DNA of 64,000 nt from Demequina sp. B12 (lineage in GTDB: Bacteria > Actinomycetota > Actinomycetes > Actinomycetales > Demequinaceae), in assembly GCF_028823635.1 (NCBI RefSeq), contig NZ_JAPEHU010000003.1, positions 248,001 to 312,000 on the forward strand, read 5' to 3'. Within the stretch, counting starts at the first letter, position 1. The number at the start of each line of letters is the position of its first letter. The translations under genes and the position numbers were made by a program. This document shows, piece by piece, positions 52,910-60,491 of the stretch. Below the pieces are notes generated by a model. The model worked only from the letters and a program-made list of their open reading frames with translations. It did not search any database and was not told where the DNA came from.

Positions 52910-52933
52910 CGGCACAAGGAAATCCCTGTGCCG
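52910..52933 (+). promoter_or_regulatory. Intercistronic hairpin before proX
   Basis: CGGCACA/TGTGCCG arms with a short inner GG/CC pair and an AAAT loop end just before the proX ribosome site (AAAGGGAG). It may stabilise the proX message or lower read-through. Confidence 0.5.
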
Positions 52934-52947
52934 AGAAAGGGAGAAAC

Positions 52948-53862
52948 ATGTTCAAGCGCACTGCCACCGCCTTCGCGGTGACTGCTGCTGCGGGCCTCGT
53001 GCTCGCTGGTTGCTCGTCCGCCGACGAAGACACCACGGACGAGTCCACTGCTGGCGCCACCGCCGGCACCGAAACCGAAGCGGGCGGCGACATCTCGCTG
53101 GCTGTCTTCAACGGCTGGGACGAGTCCCTCGCCACCTCGCTCCTGTGGGAGAACATCCTCGAGGGCAAGGGCTACAACGTCGAGCTCGAGTACGCCGACC
53201 CCGCCGTGGTGTTCCAGGGTGTGGCCGACGGTGACTACGACGTCGTGACCGACGTGTGGCTGCCGCTGACCCACGCTGACTACATCGAGTCCTTCGGTGA
53301 CGACATGATCGAGCTGGGTGCTTGGTTCGACTCGGCAGCGCTGACCATCGCGGTCAACGCTGACGCTCCTGTCGACTCGCTCGCCGAGCTGCCTGACTTC
53401 GTCGACGACATGAACGCCCGCATCGTGGGTATCGAGCCCGGCGCCGGTCTGACCACCGCCACGGAGAACGCCATCGAGGCCTACGGCCTGTCGGACTACG
53501 AGTTCCTGACGTCGTCGACCCCCGCGATGCTCTCCGAGCTCGACACCGCCACCTCGAACGGTGAGAACATCATCGTGACGCTGTGGGAGCCCCACTGGGC
53601 CTACGGCGCCTACGACATCAAGAACCTCGAAGACCCCGAGGGCATCCTGGGCGAGGCCGAGGAAATCGTGACCTACGCACGCACCGACTTCGACACCGAC
53701 TTCCCCGAGGTCGCCGAGTGGATCGGTAACTTCACCATGGAAGCTGACGTCCTGTACTCGCTCGAGAACGAGCTCAACGGCGCAGACTCCGCGGACTACG
53801 AGTCCATCGTGGCCGACTGGGTTGCTGCCAACCAGGAGTGGGTCGACTCGCTCACCGCGTAA
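52948..53862 (+). CDS. proX: Glycine betaine/proline-binding lipoprotein
   Basis: Substrate-binding protein of the importer, anchored by lipid on the outer face of the membrane. The 304-residue precursor has a signal peptide and lipobox LVLAGC with Cys22. The mature part has the type II periplasmic-binding fold of OpuAC/ProX with Trp and aromatic residues in NGWDESLATSLLWEN and VTLWEPHWAYGAYDIKNLED for trimethylammonium binding. It is the last gene of proVWX, 142 nt after proW, followed by a terminator. Confidence 0.95.
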   Translation: MFKRTATAFAVTAAAGLVLAGCSSADEDTTDESTAGATAGTETEAGGDISLAVFNGWDESLATSLLWENILEGKGYNVELEYADPAVVFQGVADGDYDVVTDVWLPLTHADYIESFGDDMIELGAWFDSAALTIAVNADAPVDSLAELPDFVDDMNARIVGIEPGAGLTTATENAIEAYGLSDYEFLTSSTPAMLSELDTATSNGENIIVTLWEPHWAYGAYDIKNLEDPEGILGEAEEIVTYARTDFDTDFPEVAEWIGNFTMEADVLYSLENELNGADSADYESIVADWVAANQEWVDSLTA

Positions 53863-53884
53863 GTCTCACTTCAGCAGTTCTCAC

Positions 53885-53918
53885 AGCGCCGGTCGGTCCG
53901 CAAGGGCCGGCCGGCGCT
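53885..53918 (+). terminator. Terminator of the proVWX operon
   Basis: A 15-bp stem (two G-U pairs) with a GCAA loop, starting 22 nt after the proX stop codon. Confidence 0.85.
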
Positions 53919-54025
53919 CGTGTGTGCGCCCGGGCATCAAGACATAGACAGGCATCGGGCTGACTGGTACGTTTCCCAATGGGGGGGCGCGTTGGGTGTC
54001 CTCCGAACTTAGAAACGGAGCAAAG

Positions 54026-54448
54026 ATGCTTGACCACAGCGGGTTCTCCAGCATTAGAGACGAAATCATGAAGCATTCTCCCATTGTGACGGACACAACG
54101 AATGGAAGCCGAGCGAACTCGTACCAAGAAGTTAAAAGGAATGGCAAGACACGCTTCTATTATGCGTCAATGATACTGCTTGCGACATTTGCCTTCTTCA
54201 TGACCCCTGGCAGCATCTCAGATGCCTCTGCCGCTACAGTAACTGCTCGCGCTACGTGCGGAAACCCTGAACCGAAAACGGAGAGTCAACGCGTGCGATG
54301 TGGGCGTGGTTTTATCTACTATGAGTACATCTCAAAGTACACGGAGAGCAACAACGGAGCGAGCAAGCCCCGCACCTGCTACAAGTTCTATGCAACTGTC
54401 TGGTCGGGATGTGCATTGGGCAACTACTACAAGACCGTCTGCAAGTAG
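54026..54448 (+). CDS. Secreted five-cysteine small protein, unknown family
   Basis: I do not recognise the family. The 140-residue product has a polar N-terminus, a hydrophobic helix (about 44-60) and an Ala/Ser-rich cleavage site (ISDASA then ATVTARATC), so it looks exported by Sec. The predicted mature part of about 70 residues is basic, Tyr/Lys-rich and has Cys78, Cys92, Cys118, Cys129 and Cys139. The N-region of about 43 residues is long for a signal peptide and could hold a recognition leader, or initiation may be at ATG 54068. GGAG lies 5 nt before ATG 54026. The base composition is near 50% GC, unlike the flanks. The next gene, 16 nt on, is a TPR-type glycosyltransferase. The pair suggests a glycosylated secreted peptide or bacteriocin, as an inference. 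Confidence 0.6.
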   Translation: MLDHSGFSSIRDEIMKHSPIVTDTTNGSRANSYQEVKRNGKTRFYYASMILLATFAFFMTPGSISDASAATVTARATCGNPEPKTESQRVRCGRGFIYYEYISKYTESNNGASKPRTCYKFYATVWSGCALGNYYKTVCK

Positions 54449-54464
54449 AACTCTGTATCGACAA

Positions 54465-55574
54465 GTGGAATTCACGATTGCGATATTGGCGGAGCGCGAG
54501 AGCGAAATGCTCTCGCGCTCCGTTCGCTCCAGCCTGGAAACACACGCAACTGAGATATTGCTTGTCCCCACGAGGGGTAATGATGACCTTCTAGGAGCAC
54601 AAAGCACTGATTCTCGAGTCTCCTTAGCGCCGCACACATGGACTGGCTCATTCTCCGACGCAAGGAATCACGCCCTACGGGCCGCGAAAAACGATGTCGT
54701 CATGTTTCTCGACTCAGACGAATGGATCGATCAAAGAAGTACATCACGAGTGGCGGAAGAAATTCGTCGAGCACAGGGGAACTCTGCGGACCTGATGTCG
54801 TACAGAATCGTCGATGAGTCTACGGGGCAAGCCTCCACCGGCGTGCCTCGAGTCATTCTCAATAGGCACCAGACCAGGTACGAAGGTTACGTCCACGAGG
54901 CCGCGAGGATGATTGCACCGCGAGCCGCAGTTATCGAGAGTTCAGACCTTTCCATCCACCACAGTGGCTATTCTCTCGACGAAGACGCCATGAGAAGAAA
55001 GTACAATCGAAACCTCACGCTCCTATCACGCGATATTGCCGAGAACCCTGGCCGTGCTAGGAACTACGTTTATCTTGCCCGGCACTACCTCGCCTCGCGC
55101 GATAACAGCAGGGTGCTTGAAGCCCAAGACCACCTCGCAAGGCTTGGGCGCGACGACATACGCGACCACTTATGTCGTGATGATTACCTCGACGGGCTAC
55201 GACTAGAGTGCTGTTATCATCAGATAGGCATTGGGGACTGGCACAGCTTGAGAGAGTTCGCATCTCAGTTCGTCGAAATCCCGCCGTACCGGTATGCAGA
55301 GAACGCCTATTTTCTCGCAGTTTCCAGACTGATGTTGGGCGATGCTGATCAAAACGCCGCGGCGATCCTTGTCGACAGCCTCGAGGCGATCTCGATAACC
55401 TCTGATTCACTCCTGAGCTCGGACGGACTACATGTTGCAGCTGTTTGCGTTGCAATATTTGATGCTCTGGGACTGAAAGACGCTGCAAGCCTAGTTCGTG
55501 GAAACTACGGCCCGTGGACCGACGCGTTTTTCCTAAACTCGAAACCACGTTACACCACTCGTCATTACCAGTAG
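54465..55574 (+). CDS. Family 2 glycosyltransferase with C-terminal TPR-like region (SunS-like layout)
   Basis: The 369-residue protein opens with a GT-A strand FTIAILAERESEMLSRSV, then FSDARNHALRAAKNDVVMFLDSDEWID with DSDE at 83-86 as the metal/nucleotide site. After RYEGYVHEAA a helical region follows (KYNRNLTLLSRDIAENPGRARNYVYLARHYLASRD), like the TPR segments of tetratricopeptide GT2 enzymes. SunS, the S-glycosyltransferase of sublancin, has the same two-part plan and similar size; many other GT2 enzymes do too. The start is GTG 54465, since the upstream part of the frame reads through the peptide gene out of phase. Atypical base composition marks it, with the preceding gene, as acquired DNA. 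Confidence 0.65.
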   Translation: MEFTIAILAERESEMLSRSVRSSLETHATEILLVPTRGNDDLLGAQSTDSRVSLAPHTWTGSFSDARNHALRAAKNDVVMFLDSDEWIDQRSTSRVAEEIRRAQGNSADLMSYRIVDESTGQASTGVPRVILNRHQTRYEGYVHEAARMIAPRAAVIESSDLSIHHSGYSLDEDAMRRKYNRNLTLLSRDIAENPGRARNYVYLARHYLASRDNSRVLEAQDHLARLGRDDIRDHLCRDDYLDGLRLECCYHQIGIGDWHSLREFASQFVEIPPYRYAENAYFLAVSRLMLGDADQNAAAILVDSLEAISITSDSLLSSDGLHVAAVCVAIFDALGLKDAASLVRGNYGPWTDAFFLNSKPRYTTRHYQ

Positions 55575-55773
55575 CCGTTGCCGAGAACAGCTGCCAAGAT
55601 GTAGCGCGTCACACGTAATCAGAAGCCCTAACCGATGGACTTATGTGGTCGAGCATTCGGCCGCTAGGTCGAAAGACCTGACCAGGGTTTCGCGATGCAA
55701 ACACCACGCTTGGGCCAGGCCGTTCACTAACGTGGGAGACCTGGCCCAAGAGCGCTTTATGTTCGAGCAGGCG
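55575..55773. other. Intergenic region after the glycosyltransferase
   Basis: 199 nt. It contains the convergent terminator and, in its left part, AT-richer DNA continuing the insert up to about 55640. No repeat flanking the insert was found here or at the left border. Confidence 0.4.
55709..55750. terminator. Bidirectional terminator
   Basis: CTTGGGCCAGG and CCTGGCCCAAG arms enclose a smaller CGTT/AACG hairpin, between the glycosyltransferase and the convergent ettA gene; GCGCTTTATG follows. Confidence 0.8.
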
Positions 55774-57456
55774 TTAGTCGCGCGTGAGCTTGCGGTACGT
55801 CATGCGGTGCGGACGTGCTGCGTCGGCACCCAGACGTTCGATCTTGTTCTTCTCGTAGGCCTCGAAGTTACCTTCGAACCAGTACCAGTTCGAGGGGTTC
55901 TCTTCGGTGCCCTCATACGCGAGGATGTGGGTCGCAACGCGGTCAAGGAACCAACGGTCGTGGCTGACCACCACGGCGCATCCGGGGAACTCCAGCAGGG
56001 CGTTCTCCAGTGAACCGAGCGTTTCGACGTCGAGGTCGTTGGTCGGCTCGTCCAGCAGCAGGACGTTGCCGCCCTCCTTCAGCGTCAGCGCCAGGTTGAG
56101 GCGGTTGCGCTCACCACCGGACAACACGCCTGCGGCCTTCTGCTGGTCCGGCCCCTTGAAGCCGAACGCCGAGATGTACGCACGCGAGGGCATTTCGACC
56201 TTGCCCACATTGATGTAGTCCAGACCGTCGGAGACGACTTCCCACAGCGACTTCTTGGGGTCGATTCCGCCGCGCGACTGGTCCACGTAAGACACCTGCA
56301 CGGTCTCGCCGACCTTCAGCTCGCCGTCGTCCAGCGGCTCCAGACCCACGATGGTCTTGAACAGGGTGGTCTTACCTACACCGTTCGGACCAATCACACC
56401 CACGATGCCGTTGCGCGGCAGCGAGAAGGACAGCCCGTCGATCAGCGTGCGGTCGCCAAAGCCCTTCTTGAGGTTCTTGGCTTCGATGACCACATTGCCC
56501 AAGCGCGGGCCCGGGGGAATCTGAATCTCTTCGAAATCGAGCTTCCTGGTCTTCTCCGCCTCAGCCGCCATCTCTTCATAGCGGGCCAAACGAGCCTTGG
56601 ACTTGGTCTGGCGACCCTTGGCGTTGGAGCGCACCCACTCGAGTTCGTCCTTCAGACGCTTGGACAGCTTGGCGTCCTTCTTGCCCTGGACCTGAAGACG
56701 TTCCTGCTTCTTCTCCAGGTAAGTCGAGTAGTTGCCCTCGTAGGGGTACAGGCGTCCGCGGTCCACTTCACAGATCCACTCTGCGACGTGGTCCAGGAAG
56801 TAACGGTCGTGAGTGACGGCCATAACAGCGCCGGGGTACTTGGCGAGGTGCTGCTCGAGCCACAGCACGGACTCGGCGTCCAGGTGGTTCGTGGGCTCGT
56901 CGAGCAGCAGCAGGTCGGGCTTTTCCAGGAGGAGCTTGCACAGTGCGACGCGGCGACGTTCACCACCGGACAGCACCGAGACATCGGCGTCCGGCGGCGG
57001 GCACCGGAGGGCATCCATGGCCTGTTCGAGCTGGCTGTCCAGGTCCCACGCATCCGCGTGGTCCAGTTCTTCCTGGAGGGTGCCCATCTCAGCGAGCAAG
57101 GCATCGTAGTCCGCATCGGGGTTGGCCATCTCTTCCGAGATCGCGTTGAAGCGGTCGAGCTTGCCCTTGATTTCTGCGACGCCTTCTTCGACGTTGCCCA
57201 GGACGGTCTTGTCCTCGTTCAGCGGCGGCTCCTGCATCAGGATGCCCACGGTGTAACCAGGGCTCAGTCGAGCCTCACCGTTCGAGGGCTCCTCGAGACC
57301 CGCCATAATCTTCAGAATGGTCGACTTACCAGCGCCGTTAGGACCAACGACACCGATCTTTGCGCCAGGATAGAACGCCATCGTGACGTCATCGAGGATG
57401 ACCTTGTCGCCATGCGCCTTGCGCGCCTTGTGCATCGTGTAGATGAACTCTGCCAC
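55774..57456 (-). CDS. ettA: ABC-F translation factor, energy-dependent translational throttle
   Basis: A soluble ABC-F protein that binds the ribosomal E site and gates entry into elongation depending on ATP. The 560 residues hold two ATPase domains (GPNGAGKSTILKIMAG and GPNGVGKTTLFKTIVG Walker A, LSGGERRRVALCKLLL and LSGGERNRLNLALTL signatures) joined by the linker with the arm region. Length and the two signatures match EttA. Initiation is at GTG with GGAGCAGCA. It is probably a housekeeping gene. Confidence 0.96.
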   Translation of the reverse strand: MAEFIYTMHKARKAHGDKVILDDVTMAFYPGAKIGVVGPNGAGKSTILKIMAGLEEPSNGEARLSPGYTVGILMQEPPLNEDKTVLGNVEEGVAEIKGKLDRFNAISEEMANPDADYDALLAEMGTLQEELDHADAWDLDSQLEQAMDALRCPPPDADVSVLSGGERRRVALCKLLLEKPDLLLLDEPTNHLDAESVLWLEQHLAKYPGAVMAVTHDRYFLDHVAEWICEVDRGRLYPYEGNYSTYLEKKQERLQVQGKKDAKLSKRLKDELEWVRSNAKGRQTKSKARLARYEEMAAEAEKTRKLDFEEIQIPPGPRLGNVVIEAKNLKKGFGDRTLIDGLSFSLPRNGIVGVIGPNGVGKTTLFKTIVGLEPLDDGELKVGETVQVSYVDQSRGGIDPKKSLWEVVSDGLDYINVGKVEMPSRAYISAFGFKGPDQQKAAGVLSGGERNRLNLALTLKEGGNVLLLDEPTNDLDVETLGSLENALLEFPGCAVVVSHDRWFLDRVATHILAYEGTEENPSNWYWFEGNFEAYEKNKIERLGADAARPHRMTYRKLTRD

Positions 57457-57597
57457 TGCTGCTCCGTGAACTCGTGCGGCGGCGCAGATGACCTACGCCT
57501 TGGGAATGACCGCCCACCAGCCTACGCGTTCACCGCGTACGGCGGGGGCTCCGCCCACCATTGTCCCAGGTCAGCGAAGCCCCGCCATCTCACCGCC

Positions 57598-58167
57598 TCA
57601 GGCCGACAACGCGGCGCGCACCCGAGCGTCGGCCTCATCCGCGTCCGACTCGTCGACGTCTGCGCTGGGAGCGATCTCCCACTGGGTGGCTTCCTCGGCA
57701 GTGAGCTCGGCTTCACTCTCATCCACGTCCACGTCCACGTCCGCGTCCACAGTGTCCTCGGCCCGCGCACCGGCATCGGCGATGGTTCCGCTGCCATCTA
57801 CGACTGCTCGCCGGAAGGTGGCATAGCCACGGCTCAGGTCATGGCCCACAGCGGTGGCGTCGAGCTGCATCTCCGTGCGTGACTCCCCTTCCGCGGTCTG
57901 CCAGGTGTGCGAGCGCAGCCTTCCGCACACGACCACCGGTTGTCCCTTGGCCACCGAGCGCTCAACGAAGTAGGCAGCGTCGCGGTGCACACGGACGGTG
58001 AACCATTCGGTTTGCGCGTCCCGCCAGTCCTTGACCGCTGGATTGAAGCGTCGAGGCGTCTGCGCCATGCGGAACGTACACATGTCAGTGGGGCTGCCGT
58101 CGCGCCGGACCACCATGTGCGGTTCCGTCGCCACCCATCCTGTCAGCGTGAGGTTGAGGTCATTCAT
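57598..58167 (-). CDS. ssb: Single-stranded DNA-binding protein, secondary type
   Basis: An OB-fold protein of 189 residues: MNDLNLTLTGWVATEPHM, RRFNPAVKDWRDAQTEWFTV and GQPVVVCGRLRSHTWQ are SSB signatures. The C-terminal third is acidic (DVDVDVDESEAE and similar) but it ends ARVRAALSA and lacks the conserved DDDIPF tip that recruits repair and replication partners. It may be an accessory SSB, for example for DNA uptake or stress, while the main ssb lies elsewhere, but this is inferred. GGGAGAAA precedes the ATG. Confidence 0.9.
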   Translation of the reverse strand: MNDLNLTLTGWVATEPHMVVRRDGSPTDMCTFRMAQTPRRFNPAVKDWRDAQTEWFTVRVHRDAAYFVERSVAKGQPVVVCGRLRSHTWQTAEGESRTEMQLDATAVGHDLSRGYATFRRAVVDGSGTIADAGARAEDTVDADVDVDVDESEAELTAEEATQWEIAPSADVDESDADEADARVRAALSA

Positions 58168-58317
58168 GAGTTTCTCCCGTCACCTGTGGCACGGTGCCGC
58201 AGGTGGATCCACCGTGCAGGGAGGAAAGCGCGCAGCGCCTACGAAGATCTCAACATGGGGACCGATGCGGCGGCTTGACGGCCCTGGGGATAGCACTAGC
58301 GCGCTCAGCGAGAGGAG

Positions 58318-59130
58318 TTAGGCGCCCATCTCGACGTTGCGCAGGCGGGCTGCCTCAAGACCATCAGCGATCAGACCCTTGAGGTCACGGTCATCGAAGA
58401 CACCGATCGCTTGCGCGGTCGAGCCTCCCGGGCTGGTCACCTGGCGTCGCAGTTCAGCAGGCTCCTCGCCGGACTGTTCCAGGTACGCCAGCGAACCCGC
58501 CAACATGGCAGGTACCGCACGTTCTGCGAGTTCAGCAGGAAGTCCTAGGCGCGCTGAGGCGTCACGCAGCGCCTCCACCACGTAGTACGCATACGCCGGG
58601 CCAGAGCCACACACGGCAGAGAAAGCATCAATCGACGATTCGGGGAGCGGCTCCACCAGACCGGTGGGCTCCAACAGTGCCACGGCATCGGCCAAGACCT
58701 CTGCGGGTGCATCATCCTCGATAGCGACAGCAGTGACGCCACGCCCCACCGCTACCGGGGTGTTGGGCATGGTTCGGACAAGCCGCGCGTGAGCGGGAAG
58801 TGCGGCGCGCATCGGCGCCAGTCGGACGCCCGCGGCCACCGACACCACCACCGCACCGGGCGCAATCAGCGGCGCGATTTCCTGCAGCAGATCAACGACG
58901 CCCACGGGCTTCACGCCGACGAGCACCACATCTGCACCGGCAAGGGCCCATGCGGTTGCGGTGGGGTCGGACTCGAGTGCGCGGTGCTCGACGTTGTCCA
59001 GTTCTGCCGCCCACGCGGGCACCCGGGTTCGGGTGGTCAGGCGGACCGTTGTCTGGGGGCCAGTGGCGGCGAGTCGGCGAGCAATCGCACCCGCCATGTT
59101 TCCTGCTCCCAGGACTGCAATGGTGGTCAC
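58318..59130 (-). CDS. proC: Pyrroline-5-carboxylate reductase
   Basis: Reduces pyrroline-5-carboxylate to proline with NAD(P)H. The 270-residue protein starts MTTIAVLGAGNMAGAI with the Rossmann GxGxMA pattern and has VCGSGPAYAYYVVEAL and SPGGSTAQAI in its C-terminal domain, both family signatures. The start codon overlaps the upstream GTPase gene by 4 bp. Location in an operon with two dynamin-like GTPases is unusual. Confidence 0.95.
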   Translation of the reverse strand: MTTIAVLGAGNMAGAIARRLAATGPQTTVRLTTRTRVPAWAAELDNVEHRALESDPTATAWALAGADVVLVGVKPVGVVDLLQEIAPLIAPGAVVVSVAAGVRLAPMRAALPAHARLVRTMPNTPVAVGRGVTAVAIEDDAPAEVLADAVALLEPTGLVEPLPESSIDAFSAVCGSGPAYAYYVVEALRDASARLGLPAELAERAVPAMLAGSLAYLEQSGEEPAELRRQVTSPGGSTAQAIGVFDDRDLKGLIADGLEAARLRNVEMGA

Positions 59131-60491
59131 GCCTGCTCCTCGTGGTCGTCGACATCTACGGAATCAAGGCGGGTCAGTTCATCCATGGCGCGGTAGGCCT
59201 GATGGATGGTCACGGTGGGTTCCACCACGTCAGGCACCACCACGGCTCGGACTGCCGCACGGCCCACGTCCAGAGTCTTCTTGCGCGCACTGGCCGCGAG
59301 CCCTGCCCGCGCGAACAGGGCCTTCAGACCGGTGGGACGAGCCACCACAGGCCACGGAGCGTCCGCGAGCGCGACTTCGAGGTCTGCACTCAGGGTGGCG
59401 CCGTCGGAGACAGCTTCCGCCATGACTTGTCGCCACGTGGGCGGCAATCCGTCGGTGGCGGCATCGACCCAGTCCATGCGTTCACGTTCCGCAGTCGCGA
59501 CCGTCAGACGCAGGGGCGCGTGAAGGTCGTTGGCTGCACCCTTGGCGCGGGCGCCCGCGGCTTCGGCACGTGCGTCGACTCCGGCAGCCCGGGCGAGTGC
59601 TTCCACTAGTTCCTCGGCATCGGGAAGCTGCGGCTCCGCACCGCGTGACAGCGCTCCGGACAACAGCCGGCCCGCGTGCACCAGGTCGGAGCGGACCGCT
59701 TCTGCGGCCACGGACCTTGCTGCGACAGCGCCGCCGAGTTCGGCGCGCAAGATGTCGAGTCCCTGCCCCGTGCGTGCACTGATGGGCATCACCGGCACCT
59801 GGGTCATGCCGTCAACGGCAAGGAGGCGCTGAAGATCGCGGGCCACAGCCCAGGCATCCTCCGTCGAGAGCCGGTCGACATGGTTGAGCACCACGAGGGA
59901 CGGGCGCTGCTGTCGCGACGCGGCCTCCAGATAGGCGGAGTGCAAGGCGTGGTCGGCGTACTTTTGGGGATCCACTACCCACAACAACAGGTCTGCCATG
60001 GGGACGATGCGGTCCACCGTGGCGCGGTTGTCCGCGTTCACGGAGTCGTGGTCGGGCAGGTCAAGCAGGACCATGCCTGCGAGGTTGATCTCGTCATCAT
60101 CGTCGAGCTCGTCAATGACGCGTTCGAAACGGCGGACCTGAGAGATACCCAACCAGTCGAGCAGTTGAACCGCGTCACCTCCCCACACTGCGGCACTGAC
60201 ATGGGAAGTGGTCGGCCGAGCGACCCCGGGGACGGCGAACTCTCGGCCCAGGATCGCGTTGAAGAGCGTGGACTTGCCCGAGCCTGTGCCTCCCGCGAGC
60301 GCCACCACGGTGTGGTCCACACCGAGCGCGAGACGCTCTTCACAGCGGTCGATGGTGGCGAAGACTTCTGCCCGGACAGCGGCGGGGATGGCGTCCGAGG
60401 CCCACTCCATGGCGGAGCGCAGCCGGGCCACTCGCTCCCCCAGCAGCACGGTTTCGGAGCGGGGTTCGAGCGGAACGAACTGGACGCTCAC
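59127..60491 (-). CDS. Dynamin-like GTPase (second of the pair)
   Basis: The 454-residue protein has the P-loop GGTGSGKST at 67-75, the G3 segment DLPDHDS and G4 NHVD, the order of dynamin/Era-type GTPases. The C-terminal half is helical, with a hydrophobic patch, as in bacterial dynamin-like proteins that act in pairs on membranes. It overlaps both neighbours by 4 bp. Pairs of such genes occur in actinobacteria (IniA/IniC of mycobacteria, DynA/DynB of Streptomyces). The membrane process served here is unknown. Confidence 0.85.
   Translation of the reverse strand: MSVQFVPLEPRSETVLLGERVARLRSAMEWASDAIPAAVRAEVFATIDRCEERLALGVDHTVVALAGGTGSGKSTLFNAILGREFAVPGVARPTTSHVSAAVWGGDAVQLLDWLGISQVRRFERVIDELDDDDEINLAGMVLLDLPDHDSVNADNRATVDRIVPMADLLLWVVDPQKYADHALHSAYLEAASRQQRPSLVVLNHVDRLSTEDAWAVARDLQRLLAVDGMTQVPVMPISARTGQGLDILRAELGGAVAARSVAAEAVRSDLVHAGRLLSGALSRGAEPQLPDAEELVEALARAAGVDARAEAAGARAKGAANDLHAPLRLTVATAERERMDWVDAATDGLPPTWRQVMAEAVSDGATLSADLEVALADAPWPVVARPTGLKALFARAGLAASARKKTLDVGRAAVRAVVVPDVVEPTVTIHQAYRAMDELTRLDSVDVDDHEEQA

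Noticed and set aside
54300-54464. N-terminal extension of the glycosyltransferase starting at 54300
   Set aside because: It reads the five-Cys peptide gene in another frame and has no GT features; the GT fold starts at 54465.
53860-55780. Direct repeats or att sites flanking the AT-rich insert
   Set aside because: I compared both borders and found no convincing repeat, so the mode of acquisition is unknown.
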